Assembly: GCF_000150275.1 (NCBI RefSeq)
Contig: NW_002060984.1
Coordinates: forward strand, 21,185 to 85,184
From: Trichoplax adhaerens
Taxonomy: Eukaryota; Placozoa; Uniplacotomia; Trichoplacea; Trichoplacidae
Length of the DNA stretch: 64,000 bases
Direction: 5' to 3'
Position 1 is the stretch's first letter. Each line of letters starts with the position of its first letter. The notes under the pieces are model-generated. The model had not been told where the DNA came from. It saw nothing but the letters and a program-made list of their open reading frames with translations, and ran no database searches. The position numbers were made by a program, and so were the translations under genes. This document shows, piece after piece, positions 24,901-37,275 of the stretch.

Positions 24901-27900
24901 TGTTGGCGAAATAGCTTGTGGTTATGCCGATGGCGCACTTACAGCTGAGACAGCTTTACAGATTGCTTACTGGCGAGGACAATCGATTCTTGACGCTAAG
25001 GTAGATAGCGGAGCCATGGCGGTAGTAGGACTAAGTTGGGAAGAAGCCAAACAACGTTGTCTGCCAGATGTTGTAGCAGCTTGTCATAATGCTGAAAGAG
25101 CTATTACTATTTCAGGCGATCCAAATCAAATTGACGTGATGATTACGGAACTTCAATCTCAAGGTTTGTAACTTTTCGGGTACTTTGTTTTAATTTGTAG
25201 AATGAAAGTAGAGTATAATATACGATTAGATCAGAAGCCTACAATTCTATTTGTTTAACATTGCTCGCTCAACAATAAAAATAAACGTAATAATTATTGC
25301 TTTTATTATTCATCAAGAATTGATAATATCCTGTAATCATAGTACGTACGATACAATTTTATATCGATTTAAATTTATAAGTGCTGTTAATTTATCTAGA
25401 AATTTTTACAAGAAGAGTTAATAGTTCCGGCATAGCTTTCCATTCTCCATATATTGCTAAAGGTGCATCGCTATTCAAATCTGCCTTGAAGAAAATTCTT
25501 AAAACGCCGAAGTTGCGCTCTTCGCGATGGATAACTACCTCAGTTCCCAAATCAGAAATCAACGATGAATACGCAATGTACGCTTCAGCAAAATATTACC
25601 ATAATAATTTTATCAATCCAGTACTATTCTATGAAGCGATGACAGCTATACCAGATAATGCTATAGTTATCGAAATTAGTCCTCATCATATTCTTCAAGC
25701 TGTTATAAAGCGAAATCTCACATCGAATTCGTTAGTACTTAAAACCATGCGTAAGCATCATTCCGATAATCGTGAATTATTCTTAAATTCGCTTGGCAAG
25801 CTGTATCTTCAAGGGATAAATATTGATCCTTCGCCTCTTCTGCCTAAAATCTCTTATCCGGTAATAACTTACACTTGAATATGTCAATATTTAAATCTCA
25901 AGTATGTAGATATATTATAAATACAAATACGACATTAAAAACTAATGTATATGTGTACCATAATAGCACTACAGTACTCTTACTTTCTTATCGTTAATAT
26001 AATTTTAGCGTATCAAAATATCTTAAACAAGATAGCAGGTGTACACTATGCAGCTCGCTATAGTATATAGTAAAACTTCAGTACTCATAGCACTTATACT
26101 GTAGGATAATATATTTACAGCAATTATTTACCCATGATAAGATGTTAAAGCAATATATTTGTGATTTTAAAATATATAATTAAAGTATCTCCTTGAATTC
26201 AAGCTTTACACAGTCAATTAATATAAAATTGATGATGGGTAATTCTTTGCTTGTAGCTTTATCGTAAAAAAATTCTGCTAGATGTAATTTAGTAACAGTA
26301 AACTGACATTGCACCACCATATATGAAGCGTTAACTTATAGTATAAGATATGCATTCTTTATTCAATGTAAAATTGTAATTATGATCAAGAAGATTTCCT
26401 TTTTCTTATTTCTCATTATAGGTGCCTGCAGGTACTCCGTCTATTGCACCAGCAATCACCTGGGATCATTCTCAAACTTGGGCTATACCTACTCTCGATA
26501 TGTTTTATTTAAAGAGTAATCAAAACTCTTCTTCTGCTATTACATTCGATATCGATCTCTCCGCAGATTCGCCTGATCATTATGTCTTGGGCCATGTAAT
26601 CGATAACCGAGTAATTTATCCATTCGTAGGTTATTTATTACTTGCTTGGAAAGCGTTAGCTCGATTATTAGATACAACCTATACAAGACTACCTGTTATA
26701 TTTAAAGACGTTGAAATTCATCAAGCGACGTTACTACCATCTACTGGTATTGTCAAGTTTAACGTCGATATTAAAGTGAAAACTGGAAAATTTGAAATAG
26801 AACATTGCAATAATATAATAGTTACTGGAGAAATTAAAGAAGCTGAAGAGAATATTGCTGTTAGTCAGTTATCGCCAATAGATCATAAAGAAAAGTTAAG
26901 ATTATCTAATGAAGATGTCTATAAGGAGCTTCGTGTACGCGGATATGATTATAGCTTAAGCTTTAGATCCATTCATGATGCATCACGTGATGGAACAAGT
27001 GGCCAAATTATCTGGGAAGGAAATTGGGTTACGTTTCTTGACGCTATGCTACAAATGTCAGTAGTAGGCTTATCTGGACGTAGTTTACCCTTACCAACAC
27101 AAATTCGTTATATTTCTATTAACCCCACGAAACAAACTTACTACTTACAAGAGGATGAGATAGATAGCTCTAATAATGATGAAGTGCAAGAAGGAGTAAC
27201 TAACTCACACCATCAATTAGTACAATATATTCTAAATCCTCATACTAATGTTCGAGTTTTAGGTAATATTGTTGAAATGCGTGGAGTAAATATCACTATT
27301 GCGCCGCGGCGACAAGATGATCCAGACGGATTAACCTTAGCTGAGTATCATTTTATACCTTATTTTGAGCAACAAACCATGCACAATAACGAAATGTTGG
27401 TCCAATATAAATCTCACTTACAAGACTTTATTCAAAACAATTGTAATCAAATATCACAACAATCACAGAATAACTTAAATGAGAATAGTATAGTTAAGAA
27501 ATTAACACAGCTACTAGATAGCAATACGCAAATCGATCATGACTTAGATAATGACAAGATCGAACAATATCTAGAGAATAACAATTATAGTTTATTCCAG
27601 CTATTATACAAGGTCTATCAAGTTAAATCCGATATCGGAGCAACGCATCTAGTAGAAGATATTGTACCTGACAGTATAAATTTATTAAGATACGATATTT
27701 TATTGTCGGCATTAATTTCGCCTCGATACTTAAGGACTTCGATCGATATTGTATATGAGAATATGTTTACATCGCCTATTCGTATTGTAGAACTTAATGC
27801 TGTCTATGGACAACTCTTTCGAAGTGTAATCCATTCTATATTATGGCATCCTCAATCAAGTGTAGCTTATACGGCTTTAGTTAGACACACTGAACATCAA

Positions 27901-30900
27901 ACTAAATTAGAGGGCGAAGTTAAAGCTTTTAGTAACATAGCTAGAATAATGCTGTTTAATAAGGATGTTATAAATGATCAAATGAAAAAGTCTACAGATT
28001 TACTTTTAAGTAGTTACACTACTCTGTATGAGAATATCTCAGCTGAAGATCAGATCTCGTTAGCAGCTACATTATTAAGTGACGGCGGATTTTTCATTTT
28101 ACATGAATGCACTCGTAATTTTGCAATAGTTTTAGCTTTATTTGCTTACAATAAGAATATATGGACAGATAGTAGGCCGAATGGTCATCGTTTGTTAACA
28201 GAAAGTGAATGGATAGCTATTTTAGAAAAGAGTGGATTTCAAATTGTCTCCATGAAAAGCGATGGTCTACTGTCGACTTTATTTATCTGTCGATATCGAA
28301 ATGTTGAGAATATTCAATCGTCATCTATGCTATTAGACATTAATAGCATCCAATTTGATTGGGTCGAGATATTAAAGGAAATGATGGCTGATAATCGTAA
28401 ACAAAAGCAAAATAAAAAGATATGGATAATCGCTGATTCTAATAATACATCTGGTGTAATTGGATTTATGAACTGTTTACGTAAAGAGCCAGAAGGTGAA
28501 AATGTTCGTTGTATTTTCAATGCTTCTCTTGAAGATTCGAATTCATCTATAAATATAATATCTGAAATGGAGAAAATTCAACAACACGATTTAATTATAA
28601 ATGTTTATCGCGATGATCGATGGGGATCATTTCGTCATTTATATATTTCTCAACAACAAACATTATCAACAAGTCATCCGCATGCTTATATTAACATGGA
28701 TATTCGAGGGGATTTATCGTCATTAAAATGGTTTACTTCCTCTATCAGTTATACTCGACCTAATAATGATGACGATGATGATTATGACGAAGTTTTATAT
28801 CATATTTATTATGCCCCTATCAATTATCGCGATGTTATGATTGCTACTGGTAAACTAGCGCTAGATGCTCTACCTGCTAATGTCTCGACACAAGAACGTA
28901 TTCTAGGCATAGAATATTCCGGAAAAGATGATCAAGGCCGCTGCGTAATGGGATTATTACCTTGTAATGGTATGGCTACAACTATTGTAACTAAAAAGAT
29001 ATGGTCATGGTTTGTACCTGAGAAATGGAGTCTACAACAAGCAGCGACTATCCCAATAGCTTATTCGACAGCGTACTATGCTCTAGTTTTAAGAGGCCAA
29101 ATTAAATGTGGAGAATCAGTATTAATACATATTGGCGCCAGTAATGTCGGTCAAGCTGCTATTAGAATCGCATTATCTAAAGAATGTAGAGTTTTCACGA
29201 CTGTCGGTACAGAAGAAAAGCGTCAGTTCTTATTACAACAATTTCCACAATTATGTAACGAAAATATCGGCAATTCGCGAGATACATCTTTTGAGGAAAT
29301 GGTTATGAACGCTACTAATGGACATGGAGTAGATATAGTATTAAATTCGTTATCTGGAGAAAAGTTACATACGAGTATTCGTGTATTAGCTGATCACGGT
29401 CGATTCTTAGAAATTGGCAAATACGATTTATCAAAGAATACCTCGTTAGGTATGGCTATATTTCTACGTAATATTTCTTTCCATGGTATCTTATTAGATG
29501 CGTTACTCGAAGACGACAATCCTGAATGGCCGCAAGTAGCTAAACTTGTATCGGATGGTATAGCATCTGGTATCGTGCAGCCTTTGAAAACGATCGTATT
29601 CGATCGCGACGATTTAGAAAGTGCATTCCGATTTGTAGCTCAAGGTAGACATATTGGGAAAGTACTAATTCGAATCCGTGATAACGAGAATGATTCTATC
29701 GATAAATCGATCAACTTAGCTAGTAGAGTTCGATTTAATTGTATAGCGGATAAGAGTTATATTATAACAGGTGGTCTAGGAGGATTTGGTTTAGAGTTAG
29801 CTCAATGGCTAATCGATCGAGGAGCATGTAAACTAGTCTTAACGACTACAACTGGAGTTCGTAATAACTATCAAGCAGGCAAAATATCTACATGGAAAGA
29901 TAAAGACAGTGTAGAAGTTTTGATATATAAATGTAATCTTGCTCTTGAAGAAAGTGTAGAAGATTTAATTTTTGTGGCTGATCAGTTAGGTCCTATTGAT
30001 GGTATTTTTCACTTAGCTGGAGTATTTGATGATGGATTATTCGAAATTCAAAGTCAGGAGTCTTTTCATAAAGTCGCTAAAGCTAAAATTGAGGGTACAA
30101 AACATTTAGATACTATTTCTCGTATACAATGTACTACACTACAATGGTTTGTTACTTTCTCATCGTATGTTTCTGTTCGTGGTAATATCGGCCAAACTAA
30201 TTACGGTTATGCTAATTCTGCTATGGAACGTCTATGTGAAAAACGACATTATGATCAATTACCCGCAACATCGATACAGTGGGGAGCTATCGGAGATACT
30301 GGTATGGTATTTGATCGTCTTATAGGCGATAATAATACACAGATTGGAGGGATGTTACCGCAACGAATAATTTCTTGTTTAAAAGTTATGGAAACATTGC
30401 TGTTTAATAAGCATCCAGTAGTTTCTACTTTTATACAAGCAAATCGTGGAAATAACTTTAGCAGCGATAATCAGATTTCATCATTTGATCTGTTAAATAG
30501 TATCGGCAATATATTAGGAGTTAAGGATCTGACGACTATTAATGAAAATTCGTCTCTATCCGATCTTGGATTAGATTCATTAATGGGTGTTGAAATTAGA
30601 CTACTAATGGAAAGAGATTGTAAACTATCGATGTCTATCGATGAAGTTAGACAGCTTACAATTAATAAACTCAAAGAAATCAGTTCGTCGCTGACATCAA
30701 ACGATCACAGCGCAAATAATATAGAATCGAGATTACAAACGATAACTGCTATGCAGTTTGACGGATTTCCGATCAAAGCGCCTTTACACTATGATACACT
30801 GATTTCATTAAATACAGTTACATCTAAAGATAGGCCAATGTATATGTTCCATCCGATAGAAGGATCTGTCCAACGATTTACAGATATCGCAAGTAAACTA

Positions 30901-31620
30901 GCTATACCCGTTTACGGTATTCAATTATCGCCTGAAGCACCCATGGATAATACAGAAATCTTAGCTAGATTTTATTTAGATAAAATCAGAGAGAAGCAAG
31001 AAAAAGGTCCTTATCGTTTATGTGGATATTCTTATGGCTGTATGATCGCTTACGAGTTAGCGATTCAGCTACAACGAGAATCGAATGACAATGTAGAAGT
31101 GTTATTTATGATTGAAGGATCATATTGCTCTACGAGTGATCGTTTGAAGATTTATAGAGAGCGATATCGAAAAGAGCTTACTGACGATAACGTATACTAT
31201 TCTGAAATGCTATTTTATTTTATTCAAGCTTACATTTCTAATATCTATCACGATACTCTTGTCGATGAATTGATTAGTTTAACGTCGCTTGAACAGAAAA
31301 TTATTCATATTGTATCGTTAATTATGAAGGAACATCCTAATAGTGAGCGAAAATTTTTAACATGGGTTACTAATTCGTTTATTAATTTAAACAAAATTGC
31401 CTATGATTATGTACCATCATCAAAATTTGACGGAGACATATATATGATAACAGCATCAGACAGGGATGAAATAGCAATGGCTCTAGGCAATGACTACGGA
31501 CAGCAAGTTCAATGCGATGGAAAAGTATATAACAAGATGATAGAAAGTAATCATGTCTCTATATTGCACGACGAGAATTCAGTTAATATTGCTAGTTATA
31601 TAACTTCGAAACTTGGATAA
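21959..31620 (+). CDS. FAS-L1: divergent animal type I fatty acid synthase-like megasynthase (7 coding exons, 2565 aa)
   Basis: Exons: 21959-22427, 22538-22762, 23533-24015, 24158-24739, 24885-25163, 25400-25860, 26422-31620. Phases close to 2566 codons. Domain order is KS, MAT, DH, pseudo-methyltransferase region, ER, KR, ACP, TE, as in animal FASN. Intact: KS Cys166 in [39 protein letters not shown] Ser2219 in G-L-D-S-L; TE G-Y-S-Y-G (Ser2370). Altered relative to FAS-L2 and human FASN: DH H-x3-G-x4-P has Asn895 for Gly, and Y-G-P-x-F is Y-S-L-S-F (1010-1014); the ER nucleotide loop is G-A-S-N-V-G (1738-1743) instead of G-x-G-G-V-G; the KR S-R-S-G is T-T-T-G (about 1975-1978); the TE catalytic Asp is Glu2398. 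The KR Ser and Tyr and the GGLGGFG loop remain. It is likely cytosolic and needs a phosphopantetheinyl transferase. It could be a specialised fatty acid or polyketide synthase, or an early-decaying paralogue. Confidence 0.93.
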
Positions 31621-32870
31621 GAAGATAACAGCGTGTTTTCATCTCAATAAAGTAGTTTAAGTATTGTGATCAGTATACTTTAGGTCAATAATCACACTTG
31701 AAAATAGGTTTATTTGTATTGATGTAAGAAAACAAGCTACTAATGCTATTATTGAAGTTATGATTTTAAAGCGATATTACATAACCTGCTTTTATAAACA
31801 TGTGTGCTCTATGGTTATATATTATATGCATGAATAAACACTGAACTAGTTTATAAGTCTTTACATCCGTATTACTTATTCCTAAGTATGTTATGATAAT
31901 ATAATTGAAAACAATTATGGATTATTTAAAGTATATCTTAAATATCAAGTCTGTCATTTATTCGTTATAGTATTATAAGTACTTGTGCTGTTAATTATAC
32001 TTAATATCTTGCAATCATTCCTAAATCACGGCTTCGTATTATACAGTAAAATCCATGATTTTACAATTTACGTTAACTTGCTTTTTTGTAGACATTATAA
32101 TCATGTTTTTAGTGGTATTACTATATCTTATTTGAAGTAATTATGGCTTTTCTGTTAATTCACGTACTAGCACATTTGAGAAATAAATAAGCATAATTAA
32201 AAACATTTTTATTATCACTCTAATCATCGTAAGGTTAATAATCTGCTTTTGTTAAAAAATATCAGCAGCAATTTGATGAATGTAATGACTTACGATTTTA
32301 TAAAATAAACTGCAGACAAATAATTCACGTACTAATAAATCAAGGAAAGAGTAGAATATTATTGCATAATCATGTGAATTTTATTAGACGCGATATTTGG
32401 TGTTTTATTACCAAAAAATATTATTTACTCGCTTGCGTACTTACATGTAGTACGCTGTAGTATTGTTACGACATTACGTTACCTAAAACTACAGAGTTTA
32501 TAGAAATATTAATGTTCACAGTATTTCAGTGTTACTGTAGAGCTGATTTTATCGAAAATAGCTGGTTGCGAATTTACTGAATAAAGTTGTACTATAGAAT
32601 AGAGTATAGTATTTTTAGTGATGGTGTGCTTTTTAGAAGGGTAGATCTTAGGTGTTATGGTCAAAATACTACTGTATACACTTATATAAGATTAGGGCAG
32701 TCATCTTTAGAGAGAACTCACTGTAAGTGCTTTGCATTAGACTAGTAAACTTGTCGGAAAGTAGTCCGTGACAAGTATATATTGCATATATAACTATAAT
32801 TATGATATTATTTCTTTTGCTACACCGTTATAATTTCAATTTAGAGGAGTTAGAAGCCTAATGTATATCG
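31621..32870. other. Intergenic, FAS-L1 3' flank to pseudogene copy
   Basis: AT-rich and non-coding. The first roughly 250 bp are related to the stretch following the pseudogene (33680-33925), showing that 3' flanking DNA was copied along with the gene end. No other feature is supported. Confidence 0.5.
31646..31651 (+). terminator. Poly(A) signal of FAS-L1
   Basis: AATAAA 26 bases after the FAS-L1 stop codon, giving a very short 3' UTR. The duplicated 3' flank behind the downstream pseudogene has lost this exact hexamer. Confidence 0.5.
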
Positions 32871-32874
32871 CTCT

Positions 32875-33925
32875 ATCAATACAGTGAAGAGCTATCGGAG
32901 ATACTGGTACGATATTCGATCGTCTAATAGGCGATAATAATACACCGATCGCAGGTGTGTTACCACAACGAATAATTTCTCATTTAAAAGTTATGGAAAC
33001 ATTACTACTTAATAAGCATCCAATAGTTTCCGCTTTTGTACAAGCAAATCGTGGAAGTAACTTTAGCAGCGATAATCAGATCTCATCACTTGATCAGCGA
33101 AAATTTCGTTTATGTGGAGCTACAACGAGAATCGAACGACAATGTACAAGTGTTATTTTTGATGGAAGGATCGTATTGCTCTACGAGTGATCGTTTGTAG
33201 ATTTTTATTGAGAGCGATATCGAAAAGAGCTTACTGACGATAACGTATACTAACTATTCTGAAATGCTATTTTATTTTATTCAAGCTTATATTTCTAATA
33301 TTTATCACGATACTCTTGTCGATAAATTTACTAGTTTAGCATCGATTGAACAGGAAATTTTTCATATTGTATCGTTAATTATGAGGGAACATCCTAATAG
33401 TAAGCGAAAATTTTAGCATGGGTTGCTATAGTAATTCGACTATTAATTTAAATAAAATTGCCTATGATTATGTACCATCAAAACTGCATGGAAACATATA
33501 CATAGTAGCAGCGTCAGGCAGAGATGAAATAGCAATAGCTCTAGGCAATGAGTACAAACAGCAAGTGCAATATGATGGAAAAGTATAAGAAAATATGATA
33601 GAAAGCAATCATGTCCTTATATTGCATGACGAGAATTCAGTTAATATTGCTAGTTATATAACTTCGAAACTTGAATAACTAGATAACAGCACATTCGTAT
33701 TTCAATGAAATTGTTAAAATATTATGATTAGTATACTTCAGGTAGACAACTACGCTTGAAATAGGTTTATCTAAATTTATGTAAGAAAATAAGTTACTAA
33801 TGCTGGCATTGAAATTGAAATTTTACGGCGATACTACAAGGATTGCTCCGATAAATATGTATGAAAGAGTATATATCTACGTATGGACTTGTATATCATA
33901 CGCACAAATACGTACTGAACTAGTT
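32875..33925 (+). pseudogene. Rearranged duplicate of the FAS-L1 3' end (KR end, TE and 3' flank)
   Basis: From about 32875 the sequence matches FAS-L1 from about 30272 (end of KR) at high identity, then shows two deletions. The first removes the sequence corresponding to about 30490-31010 (the whole ACP and the start of TE). The second removes the sequence corresponding to about 31028-31067, which includes the TE G-Y-S-Y-G nucleophile. Downstream it follows FAS-L1 to the stop region at about 33678, with an in-frame stop (TTTGTAG in place of TTTGAAG, near 33196), small indels and a lost codon frame near 33415. Similarity continues about 250 bp into the 3' flank, including the 'actgaactagttt' block. 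Continuation past the stop and absence of a poly(A) tract indicate a DNA-level duplication, not a retrocopy. It cannot encode a working domain. Confidence 0.88.
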
Positions 33926-34353
33926 TTTATTATTTAACTCTGTTTGTTATTAGTTAAGTGGCATTTATAAAATAAAATAATTATACTTAGCATTTACCTT
34001 TTAATATCTAATTTATTTTATCAGAAACGTTTCGATACGGCATTCCTACTTACATTCGCAGATAACTATATGAGCGCTTTCTTCGGAATTCTATATCGTG
34101 ACTGATTCAAACAAGTTATATTATCATTTTATGTACAGTAAATATAGTCATTCATTTCAATAAACCATTGTCGATAATATTGTAATTAATTTACCTAAAG
34201 TAATCCTAAGTATATCAGTTTAAAAAAATGTAGATTATTTAATATTTTGCAAGTATAAGCGAACATTTTTGTCGTTCTTTTTTCATTAATAATGAAAATG
34301 TAAAATTTTTCATTTAAGTATTCCGACATAAATTGACCGTGAAGGAACCATTA
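33926..34353. other. Intergenic, pseudogene to unrecognised gene
   Basis: AT-rich stretch of about 430 bp with nothing recognisable. It contains the 3' UTR of the minus-strand gene that ends at 34354. Confidence 0.45.
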
Positions 34354-37275
34354 TTAGCTATCGTCATCCCTGGGTGGAAGACTAGCTAAATATTCCTTAA
34401 GCTTTTTTACTTGCGATTCTTCACAGCATCCATTCTTAATTAGGGTTAAACTGTTATCTCGGTCAAGCTTTCCGTAATGCATTAAATGATTTCCTAGGCG
34501 TAACTTTGCGTAACGCATTATGAAGTGTAAAATAGCCCAACGCAATTCTAGTAAATCTCCATCTAGTACGAATATTTAAATATAATAATATTTGGAATTA
34601 AGGATTGATTAAATTTAAATATTTCTTAAAACAAGAAATCTTACTCCAGTAACAAACTAACCTTTATAAGGCTTTAATGCATCAGTTAAGAGTGTTGCTA
34701 TATTACTTAAGATACTACTTTGACTAGCAAATGTAGAGAAAACATCGTCATGATTTAGGATGCCTAATATTTTACAGCACGTCCAATCATCCCCTACAAT
34801 TTGAAAGTGAGTTATAATGGCTTCGTAATAGGACTGTATGCATTGATAGCATTGAGTAACATTTAGTGCTTCTAGCCACAGATTGCTAACATGGATCAAT
34901 CTTTCAAGGCTATCTGCTGCAACCTGTAATGATGGATTTGATGGTAAGTTTACGCATGGTTATATATTTAAATTAGAGGTGAGGAGATAAAATGCTTTAT
35001 GATTTCAGTAGTATATAATAAGATTGATATCTATTCACTTATTTGCAGTATTTTCTGTGCTGCTGAGCATTAATATGATACTAGTTGAAAGATTACTTCT
35101 AGATAAACTATAATGATAGGGAGTACTATATTAAGAAATAATGTTTTCGGTGAGATTATGAAATATTCTTACCCTATAAATTAATATCGATGACGGATTG
35201 TTTACTTTATCAAATTTGTGATTGAGTACATCTAGTATAGTGGCTATAGATAAAGCAACAAATGGTCTAGATAATCGTAACGATGACAATTTCTTAATCG
35301 CTGAACTGGATATGATTGTCAATGAAGCCAAACAGATACATACACTTGTGTCAAACCTAGAACAGGCAAACAAAATAAGTATTAAGTGTAATCGATTCAG
35401 TTTATTGCGTTGCGCCAATATCTTGCATACTAGTCGGTTAAAATCATGTTAAAAAACTGTAATGAAATTATTAATTGATGAAATAAATATGATATAGAAT
35501 GCTAATCTTGCAGTAGGTTTCTATCTGCAAAGTTATTTATACAACACAATATCTGGAAATTTAGTGTATTAGTGTTGTGAGGTGGTTATTATATGGTACC
35601 CCGTAGTAATAACCCACCGAATGATCCATCGAAGACCTTACAGAAAATGACCATAAATTTGTTTCTATTAATAGGATACGAATACGTTCGCATATTACTG
35701 TACTGAGCGACAAAGATGGTGTTATCTGGCCAAGTTTATGAAAGTGTGTTTCCATATTAATTTCAGGTAATATCTTAATTTAAAACTTTAATTTTACACA
35801 TAAACATATTTACCTTACGGACTTCTTGGATAAACTGTCATTAAGTGCTATCATTAAATTTTTACAGAGGATAGTAGCTAAAATTAATAGAAGAAGCAAA
35901 GGTAAAAATATTTTAATATTAGTAAAATAGTAAATTAACGTTAAAGATTTTTACCACAATGCAAGATGATGGTGTGCAACATGATTATATGCATGTTACG
36001 TGCACATATAATTACAATCTGTGCGATACCGCCAATCTACTTAATCCTGTATAAAGAGATTAGCATACATTAACACAGAAGATAATCTTGATTGAGACTG
36101 CCTAGCCAAGCATCGACGTGCATTACATATTAACCTGCTGTAGGTGTATAACTGTGTTAATTTACAGGTAGCTACAGATGGTGGTGGTACATGCGCAAGT
36201 GAAAACAAATTAATTATGATTTTGGTTTAAGGCTTGGCACTTTATGAAATGCCACATAATCAGGGACTACGGTAAGCAAGATCTAATTCGATATGAACCA
36301 CTGCAGTATTGTATCAGCAGATTATTTCATCAAGCTACAGCGAAAAGTTTCTTCTTTGATCGAACAAGTAAACTATACGACGACGAAATTGGTATAACGA
36401 TAGTTAGGAACGATACTTTACTAAAATATTAACTCTGAATACATATTGGAAAGTAGCTAACCAGACAAGTTCATGACATGAATTTTTGGTTCAATGCCTC
36501 CAATAGACTTTTATCTTCCTTTTAATACTAATATGAACGTATGCGTATAATAAATCATCACAATATCAACGGAGAATTACGTAAGGCTACGGCACAAGTA
36601 CTTCTCCCTGTTTCGATGCAGTATTATCATTTCATAGTAGCCAAGGAAAGCAGGGAAGGATGGCTCATATTTTGACTATCATTAAGATTACTATGCTACT
36701 ATGATGATAACATTAGAGGCAAAGGTCGCGTACTTACTTTGTACAATAAAATGTTTACCGCAGGAATCTAATGTTAACCATAGGTTTCTCAATAAGCTAC
36801 ATGTAACACATCTAACCCATGACGATGGAGACATCATATGATTTAGTAGTAAGTTAATTTTTAATTCAGCGTCCGAAGTCTTCGTACTTTGTAAACATGG
36901 CAAATTAGAGCAGTACGTCAGCATTTGCATTTCATCGGTACAGGATAAATGTAATCTGTTCGGACCATCTTGTATATTTAAATTATTTTGTAAAGTTTCC
37001 AGCCTACTCATGAACGTAGTAATGGATATATCTTCAGTTTCCCATTGATGGCATTGGATTGCCAATATGTGCAACGGTGAATTTTCGGTTATTATATTTA
37101 AATCAGAGTAGGCCGCCATTTTAGTTGGCATCGTTTGTTTAGTGATTGCATCTACAAGTGTGGCGGTTAATCTACTATGTTCTTCAAGGTGTTTTACTTT
37201 GTACACTATGCTAGCGAAATTGGCATATACATTATACAGTACATTGCATACTCGAATTGGATAATGGCGCACCAT
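34354..37275 (-). CDS. Unrecognised helical protein (6 exons, 440 aa)
   Basis: Not a family I recognise. Exons (high to low): 37275-36738, 35877-35814, 35702-35637, 35356-35173, 34923-34662, 34562-34354. With these borders every phase matches and the frame closes on 441 codons, which is hard to explain by chance. The ATG at 37275 has an in-frame TGA 12 nt upstream with no AG acceptor between, supporting it as the real start, although an upstream exon spliced into the first exon body cannot be excluded. The protein has many Leu/Ile/Val-rich amphipathic stretches (for example T-I-L-C-K-N-L-M-I-A-L-N and E-L-R-W-A-I-L-H-F-I-M), no signal peptide, no clear membrane segment, and an acidic end (D-D-D-S). 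Composition and spacing resemble HEAT/ARM-type alpha-solenoids; that is inference only. The donor of exon 3 (gtcttc) is weak; a better-looking gtaagg five bases earlier would break the frame. Confidence 0.65.

Noticed and set aside
32957-33190. A separate small gene
   Set aside because: It is one surviving frame of the rearranged FAS-L1 3' duplicate, interrupted by deletions and stops.
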